DNA from: Tetrapyrgos nigripes
Lineage: Eukaryota > Basidiomycota > Agaricomycetes > Agaricales > Campanellaceae
DNA length: 64,000 nt
Reading direction: 5' to 3'
NCBI GenBank assembly: GCA_013368315.1
Contig: JAACJM010000063.1
Location: 310,001-374,000, forward strand
Below, piece by piece: positions 1-11,115 of the stretch. The notes under the pieces are model-generated. The model searched no databases. It saw nothing but the letters and a program-made list of their open reading frames with translations, and had not been told where the DNA came from. The translations under genes were made by a program, and so were the position numbers. Position 1 is the first letter of the stretch; every line of letters begins with the position of its first letter.

Positions 1-1428
1 ACCAAGCATAAAATGCTGCATATCACAGTGTAGATTCAATGTTTTAAGCTTCACAACAAAATCATGCTTATAGAAAACTGACTTGAAAGCAAACAATCTT
101 GCGTACTGGCATTTGGCTCTGACTCTTTCATAAAATGGTAGAAAAGGAATTGGCTGCTCAATTGGAAACATTGTATAGTTGATTAGCTGATAAAGACGAT
201 AAGAATGTAAAACAAAATCAATACTATTGTTATATGAAGTCAGTACTTGCTCAAAGATACTGCATACTTGTGGCCATAGATGGCTATGTGGAAAAGAGCT
301 GAGCGAGGTTGATAGGAAAATAAATTGTCTTAACGCAAGGAATTGTCTCCTGATCCGAAATGCTGACTGATACTGTCGTAACGGAATGGATTTAGGATGA
401 TTGGGATAAAAGAAAAGTGTATAAGAATGGGAGGAAGAGAGAATTACTGTGTTATTTCGTAAAGTTGACTCGTAACTGTTGAGCGGCATGTAGCTGTGTA
501 TGAGCAAAGTTGAGTTAAAGTACTCATTCAAATCAAACGCATTGGGGCTGTAAACATGGTGATCTGGGTTGTTGTAGTAATCAACTAGCATTGAGCTATG
601 CGGTGTTGAACCGTTATAATATAATGACATTGGGTCATGCAGCATTGAGCTGTTATAGAGAGATGGCAATGGGCCATACGGCGTTGAGCCGTTATGTGAT
701 ATGTTTCTAATTAAGTCCGGAGTATTAACTGCAACAGTGCCGAGACAACTTGAGTCGAATGAAGAATGTGCCATTTCCGAAGCAGCCGACAAAAAAGGAT
801 TTTCCGGGCTACTGAGGGGCTGAGCATCAGAAATAGGAGTAGAGCTCGAGGTAGAATGGAGAGCATGGGCAGTACGACAACAGTCAGCGCCGAGACAACT
901 TGAGAAATATGACATTTGCGAACTAGCCAAGAGAGAAGGATCTTTCGGACTACTGAAGGACTCAGCATTAGAAATAGAAGTAGAGGCCAAGGTAGAATGG
1001 AGAGCACGGGGACGGTCGCCTAGACAAGTTGATACAGAATATCCCATGTGCGAACCAGCCGAGAAAAAAAGATCTGCAGTGCCAGAAATAGGGGTAGAGC
1101 TCGAGGTGGAATGGAGAGCATGGGTAGTATACCAACGGTCGAAGAACAAGAGCAAGCAGAACAGAAACACAACAGATGCGTTGACAGAGTTCATGATGGT
1201 CTGGAAGTAAAGATCACTTTGCCAGCGCAACACACGCAATTCTCGGATCTTAACCGGTCGGCTTACAAAATAGCCGAGCGATGAAACAAGGGTAGTTTGA
1301 GTGTCGGAATAGGCATTCATGCGATAGGAAAAGTACTCGATAGACCGTATTAGCTTGTTGGACTCAGGAAGATTACCCCGACGTTGAGGTGCTCTGAGAC
1401 AAAGACCGCTTGCGCATAATCGACTCAT
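1..1428 (-). CDS. Partial gene: serine-rich protein with internal repeats, unknown function
   Basis: An uninterrupted minus-strand frame runs from an ATG at 1428 to the left edge (476 codons, no stop in the window), far longer than chance at this composition. A hydrophobic run, VVFLFCLLLFF, lies around residues 86-97 and could be a signal anchor. Residues about 100-230 hold three degenerate copies of a Ser/Thr/Pro-rich unit containing ALHST; the DNA copies are near 830-900, 950-1020 and 1085-1140. The rest is rich in Ser, Asn and Tyr, with several NxS/T sites (NGS, NSS, NST), as in a secreted or wall-facing protein. A possible acceptor (TTTTACAG) lies just upstream near 1460, so an upstream exon is possible. 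I do not recognise the family. Confidence 0.6.
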   Translation of the reverse strand, partial: MSRLCASGLCLRAPQRRGNLPESNKLIRSIEYFSYRMNAYSDTQTTLVSSLGYFVSRPVKIRELRVLRWQSDLYFQTIMNSVNASVVFLFCLLLFFDRWYTTHALHSTSSSTPISGTADLFFSAGSHMGYSVSTCLGDRPRALHSTLASTSISNAESFSSPKDPSLLASSQMSYFSSCLGADCCRTAHALHSTSSSTPISDAQPLSSPENPFLSAASEMAHSSFDSSCLGTVAVNTPDLIRNISHNGSTPYGPLPSLYNSSMLHDPMSLYYNGSTPHSSMLVDYYNNPDHHVYSPNAFDLNEYFNSTLLIHSYMPLNSYESTLRNNTVILSSSHSYTLFFYPNHPKSIPLRQYQSAFRIRRQFLALRQFIFLSTSLSSFPHSHLWPQVCSIFEQVLTSYNNSIDFVLHSYRLYQLINYTMFPIEQPIPFLPFYERVRAKCQYARLFAFKSVFYKHDFVVKLKTLNLHCDMQHFMLG

Positions 1429-1499
1429 GATGTATCTTTGTGAATGATATATGTGGCTGTAAAATCAAAGCTCTTGTCAATTAAGTACAAATATCTTTA

Positions 1500-2618
1500 T
1501 CATCGTCGACGATCAGAGCACAAAAATATTTCCTTTGTCATAGTATGTGAGCCTGAAAATGAGCTAACAATATTGAGTCATGAACGGCCCGAGTAGCTCA
1601 GCAAACTCCAGATTTTTTGAAGCGGATAGGTTAAGGAGACTGGAGAGCTACATACCGAAGTATCGCATATATTTTCCCCCGCTTTTAGTCGTATACCTAC
1701 GAGTAGTCCCATTCCGCATGGTCACTTGTGGACCGTTGTTATTGCATTTCATGACGAGTGTTGTGTACTTTATGAGCGGCAAAAGTCTGTAGGTGGCGTC
1801 TAATAAATTTGGCTGTCCGTCGGGACGTCCATTCTTAGGTTCCAAGTTTCTGCCTTCACATAACCGCAGACGTTGAGGATAATCCGCTGGCTTCCAGCGG
1901 TAGTAACTTTGTGAAAGCGATATACCTCTTAAATATTGAACCGCGCAACCTCGTTTGGCGCACATCCATTTGAGGCAACAAACAAGAAAATCAGGATCAC
2001 TCAACAATGTTATCGAGAAGATCGACGTACAAACCAGCCTATACCCTGAATTATCACCTTGAGACCTTTTCCAATGTAGTTCGTGCCCAATACTATGAGT
2101 TGCTCTTAGATCCAGTTTATTTTCAGCACCGGTTCAACACTCTTCTCTTGATACTCAATCGTACGAGTGGGGTGGATGCAATGGAATTGATAACGGCTAT
2201 TATTTCCGGTAGCTTGCCATAAGATCAGATTCGACGCCAGTTTGCTGGAGGAAGCGAAGGTAGATAAGCCAATCTTGTAGGATCTTGGAGCGGGTAGTTG
2301 GGAAGAGCATGATGAGTCGGGAGACTTTAGAATGAGGAAGAACGGCTGCGAGGTATTTGACTGTGGTGCTGGAGGACATATAATTTGTGTTGCCTAGAAA
2401 AGAGAAAGGTGGACAGCCAACGATAACTGACAGAAAAAAGGCATTCGTCTAAAGTGACTTACAGTCAAGTAAGATATCCCATTCTTCCCAGATAAAATTC
2501 CACAGACCGTGTCTATGCCATGACTAGCGTTTGGTATGAATACCACCTCATCTACTCTTTCCTTCCCAACAATAGCTCTAGACTCTACTTCATGGCCAAC
2601 CCCTCGAATCAGTGGAAC
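1500..2618 (-). CDS. Intron-containing gene, 3' part, unknown product
   Basis: Four candidate exons on the minus strand join in one continuous frame: 2463-2618, 2165-2393, 1656-2045 and 1500-1552. The splice signals are GTAAGT, GTACGA and GTATGT donors with CTAG, TTCAG and TTTCAG acceptors, and the frame ends at TGA 1502-1500. The 390-base exon is fully open and Cys-rich, with FLVCCLKWMC and CNNNG motifs. The 5' end is unresolved because the frame above 2618 meets a TAA at 2621-2619. A second reading of exon 2 is also attractive: a 59-aa frame from ATG 2379 to TAA 2200 (begins MSSSTTVKYLAAVL, ends LMASYRK). So there may be two genes here, or one with an alternative acceptor. I do not recognise the family. 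Confidence 0.4.
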
Positions 2619-2621
2619 TTA

Positions 2622-3038
2622 TTGGATTCCTGTGTGATTAACCCAGCTGGACGTCGAAAGTAGAATGGACTTTGTAGACGAGCTCATTATCAAGCATAGT
2701 GTGGAGGATGGCCTGCGTTGTTTAGGCATGATGGAAGTTGTTACGAAAATCAACGAACCAAAGCATGATTTTTTTTCAACAGAAAAGTCACGTGACTCTA
2801 TTGGAACAAGATTGAGCGTCACTCTTAGATGGCCAGTTAGTAGGCTTGTAACGTCGAATTTTCAAGACTCGAAGCGAAGAAAATATGGTACACATTATTT
2901 ATTTGAATTCTTCTCTGGAACTACCACCATAGATATATATAATACAAATTATTGATATGAACTTCTTGTATATGACCTGCCGCCGAGTAGAAGTAGTGAA
3001 TCATTAGATGGAGAACTTCTTTGTAAATGGCCCCTTGC
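2622..3038. other. Gap: weak ORFs only
   Basis: The plus strand has a 96-aa ATG ORF (2665-2955) and the minus strand a GTG-started one (2619-2822) over the same bases. Neither has convincing composition or flanking splice signals. The minus frame continues in frame, through one TAA, into the gene at 1500-2618, so this stretch may be a decayed or mis-modelled 5' exon of that gene. Confidence 0.3.
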
Positions 3039-5403
3039 CTATTTTTCCTTCTTCACACGATCGGATAGAAGGATGGCAAATTTGAGATTCAGAGCTAACG
3101 TAGCTTCACCACTGCCCGTATAAAACCCTGCTGTATATCCAACAGAACATACGGAGCCAGGGGTGATCTCTTCTGTGTACAATGGAAGGGAAGATATGTT
3201 CTTCCAGTCATCTGGCGAGGATTGAAATCCTTTAGTGTGGCCATTTTTCCTTGGTCGTCCATCGTAAATCGGTACTACAAATTCTCATTGAGCAATAATA
3301 TTTTGATAAGAGAATTAGTAACTCACTAAGATTGGTGGCCTTCGAATAATGATCAGTGACAAGAGATTGAGATGATGATTCCATTTGTTGCATCTCTCCC
3401 CATTCATCCTCAGTTGCCGAAGAAGCAGAATATAAACTAATGGTCAGCAATAGCTTGATAAAACATAAATCAACTTACTCTCAGACATTCCCATGCGTAA
3501 CGTAGAAAAACAATACACGCCGTTTCTGTATCCGTAAGCCAAAAAGCTAGGTTTCTTGAACATGTGGCAGAAGAAACTTGACGTAGACTGATGTTCCTGG
3601 CTGAAAAGAAGAAGTTCCACCTTCTTGCATCCAACTCCAGCTGTGGTGTTCTCTGGAGTCAGAATATGAGATGCAACAAGAATACCAGTCGAAAAAAACA
3701 CTGCGATGCCGGAAGGTGCTCCAGGTTTCGGTGGAGCAATGACAAGCTTCCCCCCTTTCCCAGAATTCAAGGACTCAGTAATGAAGAACTTTGGTTCAGC
3801 TCGAGCTGGGTTCCAGATCTGTCTATAAGACTCAAAGCTCAAAGCAAAAGCGGTGAGTCTTCAATTTCAATGAGCACATATACATTCTGTCGAAACAAGA
3901 ATACATACTTCTGTGTTTCCGGTGAGAAAGATTTGGGTGCATCCTCACGTAGAGAAGAGAATTTAGCGACTCTTAGACCGTTTGCGTTTTGGTTGTAAGA
4001 ACGCAAGCTGCCCAAACTATCTTTCACCGTTAGAATATCTCTGAATAGTTATAAAATCAAGACTCACGGCAAGTTTGGACGATTGGAGTACATATTGTAC
4101 TTTTTGTCCAGATATTCGTCTTGATACTCCTCTTGTAGACTCCAACCTGTAACGGGAGTGTCTGAACGGTTTGAGTGCGTGGATTTATCAGTCTTCGCTT
4201 TCAATTTTCCTTTCGAAATACTCCTAATTTGAATAGTCAGCGATGGCAAAGAGAGATAGATGTTGAATGTACGGAATGGTATCGGACGAGATAATGGTCT
4301 CGGACGAGCTGTTGACGTCGAGTCAACATCAATAAATCTATATCTATGAATATCAAAAGACTCACCGTGTAGGCTCCTTCACTATGGATTCCGATGTAGA
4401 AACAGTATTGTTATCTGAACTGTTGTTGAAATTAGCCCGGGATAATAGTACACAAGGATGATTCTCACCGTTTCTGTCTCTTGGTGTTCTGCAATGGACT
4501 ATAGTCCGCATCATCGGTCTTGGTAGTTCCTCGTTTCCTAAGAAAAAAATATAAGCCCCTCATGAACATTTCATTCAGTAGTAGCTTACACTTTCGAGTT
4601 TGACGAAGTAGATTGAGCTTTATTATTCCTCTTGGAGGAGTTTAAGCCATCGGAAGGGTCGTTGACCACTTCAGGTGATTTGGCCACTTTCCTCGAGCGC
4701 CTATGTGAAAAGACGGTAAGCATATTGTACCAAAGATCCAGAGAGAATCACTCACCTTTGACTAGTTTTGGGTGCTTGTTCTTCTTCATCCTCCGAAACT
4801 AAAATCCATCCAGGCCATTTAGATTTAATGCTGCGCATGCTGATGAATCGGCAATCAATAGTTGCAATGAATTTGAACCAGGTTACCTACGTTTTGGACT
4901 TGTCCGCAGGATCGGGCTTTTTCTCGAAACGACGTGGACGGCCTTTGGGTTCGACCGCTTGGCTAAACATATAGATCAGAATGTAAATGAGAGTTGGAGC
5001 CAGGGAATGTCATGAGCTGACCTTTGGGAAGCTTCTTGCGCTCTAGACCAATATATCATTACATATAACATCAATGAAAAAGTCAAAAAATGCTTGCCTT
5101 TCAGATGAGACCAAATCCCTGTCAGAAAATTCCATGGACGGTGGCTGCTTCTCTTTCCTAAATAAAACATGTGAATATGAAGGCAGCAGAGTTTGCAATG
5201 ATAATACTCACCCTCTCGTGCTTGTGAACAATGAGTTCATCATCAGATGCAGCACCTGATGCAATTGAAGATAAGTCAATTGCTTCATCAGCTTCATCAT
5301 CTAAGTAACTCGGAGGAGAAGTGGGACGCTGCCTTCTGTAACAAAAGGAGAATTAGTAAAAGGGTGGAATGCAATAAACAGGAGATTCTTACTTGGGAGG
5401 CAT
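3039..5403 (-). CDS. Multi-exon gene for a basic/acidic, probably nuclear, protein of unknown function
   Basis: The gene runs from ATG 5403 (MPPK, split by a GTAAGA intron) to TAG 3041-3039. About ten or more exons are separated by introns of roughly 45-60 bases with GTGAGT/GTATGT donors, and frames stay coherent through most joins. The N-terminal half is low-complexity: an acidic stretch (LDDEADEAIDL), Lys/Arg-rich stretches, and SEDEEEQAPK followed by SRKVAKSPEVV. One alternative frame reads KGRPRRFEKK, AT-hook-like. The middle holds VTGWSLQEEYQDEYLDKKY. The C-terminal half is globular (residues such as KLVIAPPKPGAPSGIAVFF, then SLPLYTEEITPGSVCSVGY) and ends DRVKKEK. One intron near 5090 seems to use a GC donor (GCAAGC). 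Two joins, near 5160 and 3440, need weaker sites to keep frame. I infer a chromatin or nuclear role only from composition; the family is not recognised. Confidence 0.65.
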
Positions 5404-5585
5404 TTGGAGATGTGATTCACTGAGGAATGCATCATTCTCTTGCGACTATAAATACAAGAGCTAATGCGGCAATTGCCTACCAGACGCTTCAGTCGAAAGA
5501 TTATACTCAAGTGGGTTTGAAACAACCGCGTTCGTTCTTGAGCACTAGGTCCAGAAAGCATCCAAGATCTACGCCAAGTCCTACC

Positions 5586-6813
5586 ATGGCAGAAACTCTA
5601 GATCCAGTAAGTATCCACTGTAGTTTCTTGAAACACCCTCACCAGCCACTGCCGCACAAAAATACAGGTGATTGTTGATTCGGATGTCAAAAATACAGTT
5701 ACTGATGACCAAAATTACCGTATGAGCCTGGTATGGTCATTGAAACATTGATTTTACATTTCTCCTAAACTGCTGGATATGAATCTCAAATGGCATTCCG
5801 ATACATTCAGGTTTGCGATGAGATATCCGGATGTCAAAAATACAGACCGAGAGACTTTCAAACGACTCCCACCAGTGGAAACTATACCGTGCGTAACAAT
5901 ATCCGATTACTATGGTGCTCGACTGAGATTTTCAAACAGGGCAAATACCAAACGAAACGTCGCGAGTATTTTGAGACAGGAAGTCGAGATCACCGGTCTC
6001 AGCGGCGACTGTTTTGCTGAAACGGTTGAGGCCATTAATACAATTTATCGCGAGACGAGTGCAGGAAGATGAACTTGATGGTAATAGCATGATCACGACT
6101 TTTCAAGGACATACAGCCTTGAACTTCAGCAATAGGTGAGTTCTACCTGTCTACAAGGAATATAGAATGTTTTTAATTCTCAAACAGATATTTCACACCT
6201 CGCAAGAGTGACCCTGAAGGACGCGATGTGCCATTTAACAACATCGAAGACCCCAAAGGCATTCTGGCTTCGCTTAAATGTGATCATTATTTTCACTCTG
6301 AGGAAAATGTCGTGGAGTACTACCAGCGTATCCCATCTTCTAAACCAGAGGGCAGGTATGTAATCCTGATGTTCTATTGATGTTCAGACTGATCAAAAAT
6401 GTTTCAGTATGAAAAAAGCTGACCCTATAGCCTTTCGTTTAGGAGATATTGTAGAAGCTCAGGTGTCAATAGTGTTGATTCCCCAAGCTAGACAGACAAA
6501 GAAAAAGATGTTAGCAGTTCTGTGAGCGTTGACTTTACTGGATATGAGGCACACACAGGCAAGTCATTAATCTCTATGCTGGAACCAGATACTCACATGA
6601 AAACAGCAAGCAATGGAAGCAAAAGAATCTGCAGATCATTACTTAATTAGTAACCGTTTGGGTTCAAATGGAGTCAAATGCAAAGTCGGTTATAATTGCA
6701 ATGGAGATGATGATGACGAGGAATCTGATTCCGGCTATGTAAGTGTTTGTGAAGATGACACAGAGGAGAAACATGTCAGGAAAAGGATGAATGTGCTGTC
6801 ATTGTCCACATAG
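5586..6813 (+). CDS. Multi-exon gene, unknown protein with 'FRLGDIVEAQ' C-terminal motif
   Basis: ATG 5586 (MAETLDP) is followed at once by a GTAAGT intron. It lies head-to-head with the 5403 gene, about 180 bases away, so the two may share a promoter. Supported pieces include a Thr/Arg-rich exon near 5853-5908, an exon 5960-6026 ending SGDCFAET, an exon reading EDELDGNSMITTFQGH, and NFSNRYFTPRKSDPEGRDVP. Then come GILASLKCDHYFHSEENVVE and, after a GTATGT intron, FRLGDIVEAQVSIVLIPQAR and KKKMLAVL. The last block matches my memory of a family of uncharacterised Agaricomycete proteins in which 'RxGDIVEVQ' is followed by 'KMLAVLR'. The tail (6613-6813) is acidic (GDDDDEESDSG). Exact joins near 5715-5850 and 6530-6610 are uncertain. 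Confidence 0.55.
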
Positions 6814-6918
6814 ATCAAATTTCAACGAGTATAAAGTCTCAATAGTATACTGTGATGTATCATCATGTCTCAAGAAATTTTTCTTCTCTGCTCTGTTGTG
6901 CGCATCATTTCTTGAGGT

Positions 6919-7501
6919 CCCAGCCAGTTCGTCGGGGATAGTGCAGATTTAGTAGTGCGACCTGTTCCCAATCATCAAGACTCGTTTAATGCAGCAGCCG
7001 AATCTTTCCGCTCCATGGTACGTATCGACATTCTGAAACTTGTCATTTGGTAACCAACACCTTATCTAGAGCGTTAATCACAACATGTGGCAAGCTTGTA
7101 GTGACATTCAGCATCCACTCATTACTGTAAAGATAACGCGCAGTACAGAGGTATGAGTACTGTCACCTTAAGCCCTTATATGTTGCTAATCATTACACTA
7201 GGTTCACGTAGATCACTCAGTTAATATCCCATCTATCCCCCCCCAAACTGATATCAGGCATGTTGAACCTGTTTACAAAATGTGGAATGTTGGATTTTGG
7301 GCTGTTACGAGAGGTGCTAAGATTTTTATTGTTGGAGACTTGGAAAATGAACAGTTGGAGGAAGATAATGTGAGTGCTTCAATGTTGTCATCAACTTATT
7401 GCTAATACTACGTCGATTGAATCAAGGTGACTATTTTGAGAGCGAAAGAGATCACTGTACATAGTACGGGCGAAGCTTGGTTTGAAGACGTTTCGGAATA
7501 A
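6919..7501 (+). CDS. Intron-containing gene, 3' part, unknown product
   Basis: Exons keep one frame across good splice signals. The first reads SQFVGDSADLVVRPVPNHQD up to a GTACGT donor near 7019. The next gives SVNHNMWQACSDIQHPLITV up to a GTATGA donor near 7151. A longer exon includes HVEPVYKMWNVGFWAVTRGA and IFIVGDLENEQLEEDN up to a GTGAGT donor near 7371. The last reads VTILRAKEITVHSTGEAWFE and ends at TAA 7499-7501. The beginning is unclear: an ATG at 6865 opens a short frame that would need a splice into 6919. It may be the distal part of the preceding gene, because the gap is only about 100 bases and both are plus strand. The family is not recognised. Confidence 0.5.
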
Positions 7502-7593
7502 TCTACATGTCAATATATGAGGATAACGTAAATAATTTACAGATGCTCCGTATCAACACAAATTTATTTTATAGTGAAAGCTGTATACAATTA

Positions 7594-7821
7594 TCAAGAG
7601 AGATATAACCAGCTGCGTTCATATCTCTCGTGATGATCCAGTTCACAATAGGTATATGCGAGCTCATCTTCCGACACATTTGTAGAAAGAAAATGAAAGT
7701 CTTCAGAGCCTTTAGGGATAGAGATAAAGAGACATCTCCCATTAGTCATCAATACCAGCATCATCGCAAGAGTCTGAGGGCCTTTGGGAGTCGGATGAGA
7801 ACTGATGGACCTTGCGTACAT
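7594..7821 (-). CDS. Short ORF or last exon of a convergent minus-strand gene
   Basis: A 75-codon frame from ATG 7821 to TGA 7594 has protein-like composition (GPQTLAMMLVLMTNGRCLF, then SEDFHFLSTNVSEDELAY). It remains open upstream to about 7880, where a TAA occurs, so an upstream exon could join. It converges on the gene ending at 7501 with about 90 bases between stops, a normal fungal spacing. No family recognised. Confidence 0.35.
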   Translation of the reverse strand: MYARSISSHPTPKGPQTLAMMLVLMTNGRCLFISIPKGSEDFHFLSTNVSEDELAYTYCELDHHERYERSWLYLS

Positions 7822-7889
7822 GTCGTCGCGTGTGCTACGAGCGCTGAACGAGCGGTGCCAAAGAGTTAGAGATTATACTTTTACACGTT

Positions 7890-9300
7890 CTGTAATCCTG
7901 TTTACAGCTACTGGATTTCACGGACTAAATTCGGCCATTGATCATAACTTTTGGGCGCTCGTTGCAATGTTGCGACGTAAGGTGCAAGCACTGGCTCTGG
8001 TGGTGTAGGGAAGAGCTCAAGTAACGAATAGAACCAATCAAAAAGAAAGAATCATAGCCATTTAACAACAAATGAAGTCGTCACCCGCTCCTCCCCATTC
8101 CTCCTTACTCAAGATAAGGGAATTAAGACCCTTGCACCTCCTGTGCTTTTGACACCATGAACGTTTTTGACTTGGCTATCGCAGAGGACAATTCCGCATA
8201 GAAGGTCGAGATACCCTGGACCGGAGGACTGGGATTCCGAATGTTTCAAGATTGTAGAAGATTCGGAATGGTGTCAAATAAACCTCTTCAATATTTAGTT
8301 ACCCTCATGCTGGTAAACTCACAAAAAGTACAAAGGATGAAATGATCTCCCCCAGTACAGGGGTTGTGCATCAGGTCATTGATTGCCGCGCAGATTTTTT
8401 ACGGCATAACTTTTGTCCTAGAACCAATATGGCTTTGAAATTGATGTCCTGACAGCAGCAAGACTTCAAACAAGGCCAGAAAATTGTTCATTTTGGAAGA
8501 TACTGACAAATGAGGCAGAGAGATCATGATGATGTAGTAGGGTTCTGACGCACAGAGATATGTTGAGAGCGTGGGAACCAAACCTAGCAAGTGGGAAAAT
8601 TGGCTTTTGCGCGTCGTCTTCTTTGTCCTTAACTACCACCTTTACGCATCACCTCAATGACTAGATCGAACAAAGACCTGGTCAGAGTCGGAAAATTTTG
8701 AAAGCAAGAAAAGTTGGTAGTGAGAAAATTATACTTATTCGTTGATGTCCAAGACGACTGCATTTGGAACGTTTAGAAAATCGATGGGTCATGCAATTAG
8801 ATGGGATAGACAGAGAATGGGTATCAATCTTGGCATAATAATATGCAGTGAACCAAGAGGACAGCGGCAATGATACAGGTGCGTTTCTTTTTTCTCTCCT
8901 TTCATAGCGGTTTTCTAACGACGTGACGTTTATCCATCCCCTCGAACCAAGAGTCAACCAGTTCCTACCATAACGTCCCCACCTTCATGTCCTGCTCCTT
9001 TCATTCCCTAGACCCTGCGACCTATCCTTTCCCCCCTAAAATTTCCCACCCAAGGCGATTACACGGCTAATCCCCTATCCCAGCCTGTTTACTATTGCGT
9101 TTTCCCTCCTTTCTCTTCTGTTCCTTTCCTAGCTTCGCCTTGAACATTTTCACGCAAAGAAGAGGCGTGACGAAGACGATGTGGATTTCCGGACCGTGAG
9201 TGCTCGTTTCTCTTAATCCTGTTTTTAGGTCTGATGGTGCATCGCCAGAGCTGCGCTGCGTTTCGTAATATTGGAAGAGCACGTCTTTGACCCATGGAAT
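7890..9300. other. Long intergenic stretch, no convincing gene
   Basis: Several 60-90 codon frames occur on both strands, but they overlap each other, start with non-ATG codons or have low-complexity composition. The stretch 8960-9200 is C/T-rich on the plus strand and could be promoter-like sequence for the small gene at 9305. Confidence 0.3.
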
Positions 9301-9304
9301 ACCC

Positions 9305-9533
9305 ATGTACGCCTATTTAGCTGCACCGGACTTGTACGCTGCGAGTGTGGGAAGACGGTTGAAAAGAGTGAGAAGGAACAACGCTAAACCAAATCGAGGT
9401 AAACCAACGAAAGAATTCTTTATACTCATTCTTTACACTCCAACACTAAATCACTTACTATCCTGCATCTTCAGCGTCATCCTCCACATCAGTCCTCTAT
9501 CCGTCGAATTCACGAGAAGTGCGCCAGCCGTAA
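9305..9533 (+). CDS. Possible two-exon small gene (about 50 aa)
   Basis: ATG 9305 opens MYAYLAAPDLYAASVGRRLK and an Arg-rich stretch, then a GTAAAC donor at 9399. An acceptor TTCAG at 9474 gives a 76-base intron with a CTAAAT/CTTAC branch-like region. The second exon reads in frame to TAA 9531-9533. The ordered N-terminus and clean intron favour a real short protein. Composition after the junction (SSSTSVLYPSNSREVRQP) is weak, so this is tentative. Confidence 0.25.
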
Positions 9534-10043
9534 ACAATGATGATAGGCACGCGAATCTCTCTTCTGGAATCAAAAAAGCCGATTTGCCGTTGACTTCGAG
9601 ATGATGTTAAGACAGATGATGCTGAAGAATGTTTGGAGGAGATAAGCAGTCGCAGGGGAAAGGCAGTCCTTTGGTAGTAAAAGAAGAGCACTGACCTGGT
9701 ACTAAGTAAAAGTTGTTTGTAGCTAACGTATAATAGTAATCAGTTGAGTACTTATATCAACGTCAATCTAAGTATGATTCACCTTCAAGAATTGTGTTAA
9801 AGCATGACAAAGGTATTGTGCGCAGAGATCTGAGACGCAAGATCAAAGGTGTAGGGATTCTAGGGAAGTAACGGAACGGCATGGATTATACTACCACCAC
9901 TACAGTCAAACAGACTAGGAAACCTAAGTTGATTTCTAACTACCAAGCCTAAATCAAATACAAGGCCTTGTGATGAATGTCGTGAATGATGGAGAGAAGA
10001 TGCATGGTCCAGGTCAAGGTGCGAGTCACTCGACACGTACTAG

Positions 10044-10292
10044 AACAAAGACGCGAATACAGTGCACGGCTATCCTATTTGACATAGCCACAAGCAGAAA
10101 GACGCTGCTAAGAACTCAGCGCTCAGCCTCAGTCATCGGACACTTATTAGAACAAACACGCGAATATAATGCACTGCCACTATCCTATTCGACATAGCCA
10201 CAAGCAGAAAGCGACCGTACAGAAACACGCGAATATAATGCACTGCCACTATCCTATTCGACATAGCCGCAAGCAGAAAGCGACCGTAAAGA
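10044..10292 (+). repeat. Short tandem-type repeat, three copies
   Basis: A roughly 65-base unit recurs three times. Its core is CGCGAATATAATGCACTG, followed by CTATCCTATTCGACATAGCC and CAAGCAGAAAG. Copies two and three are 69 bases apart and almost identical; copy one lies 107 bases earlier and is more diverged. A 75-codon frame crosses two copies but looks like a by-product. The flanks 9540-10040 and 10300-10740 show nothing I can support. Confidence 0.7.
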
Positions 10293-10744
10293 ACTCGTCC
10301 TCATTTCATTTGGCCTCGTAAATTTGTCCTCTCAAGGACAAACTGCTACAACGTTTGTGTGTCGAGTTACACACCAATCCTGTGTATTTTTTCCCCATAT
10401 CCTCTGGCCATTGTTTTGCTGCACGGGATACATATTTATCTAGGTCAATATCCCACTATGGTGTTCTGTTTGTACCCTTCAGACAGATAATCACTTTTGG
10501 TAGGTTTGACAGATATTTCTACAGTGGCAGGACATTAGTGTTTGGCTGCCTGACAATTCTCAAGAATGAGTACCGAAAATTGTCTAAAATACACTATCTA
10601 TAAGTCAGAGTATATTTAGTGGTGGCTGGTATGGCAGGACTACTACAAACAGTAAATGTGGGTTTGCATACCCATACCCCTATCTGTATGAGTGAGACTG
10701 CTGCAACACATTAGACTTGTGCTTTTTGATATACTAAGTATGTG

Positions 10745-11115
10745 AAAGGGCCTCGTAACTTGCCACGCGAAGCAATGGCCCTTTACCCCAGTATCTATAT
10801 CCATATCTATGTCGCCGTCCTATGCTTGTCAATCGTGGACAAAATTATCCTGCGACCCTCCCACTGATTTTCACCTATTTTTACCCTTTCCGCACTTTCT
10901 CAGGCCATTTCCGCGTCTGCCGAAGATCCCCCAAACCTAGCGAACACTTGCCACACCATCGCACCTCTCTCTAGAAAATCCACCGAATACTTTGAGTGTG
11001 ACATGTGACACCTCTCCTCTTTCCGATTTTTTCTACCACATCGCTCCTCCCCCAAAAAAATTCAGCGAAACACTTTGAGCGTGACATGTGACATTGCTCC
11101 TCCTCCCAAACTTCT
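10745..11115 (-). repeat. Dispersed repeat, copy C (inverted relative to copies A and B)
   Basis: The reverse complement matches the stretch at about 31385-31690. Both share the GGGCCAT-GCTTCGC-TGGCAA block, a segment around GTGGACAA, a segment around CCGCACTTT, and ACATGTGACA. The GGGCCAT block with its palindromic AAAGGGCC...GGCCCTTT borders also occurs at 22595-22645. Inside copy C the motif TTTGAGYGTGACATGTGACA occurs twice, about 75 bases apart. No ORF spans it. The class is unknown. Confidence 0.7.
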
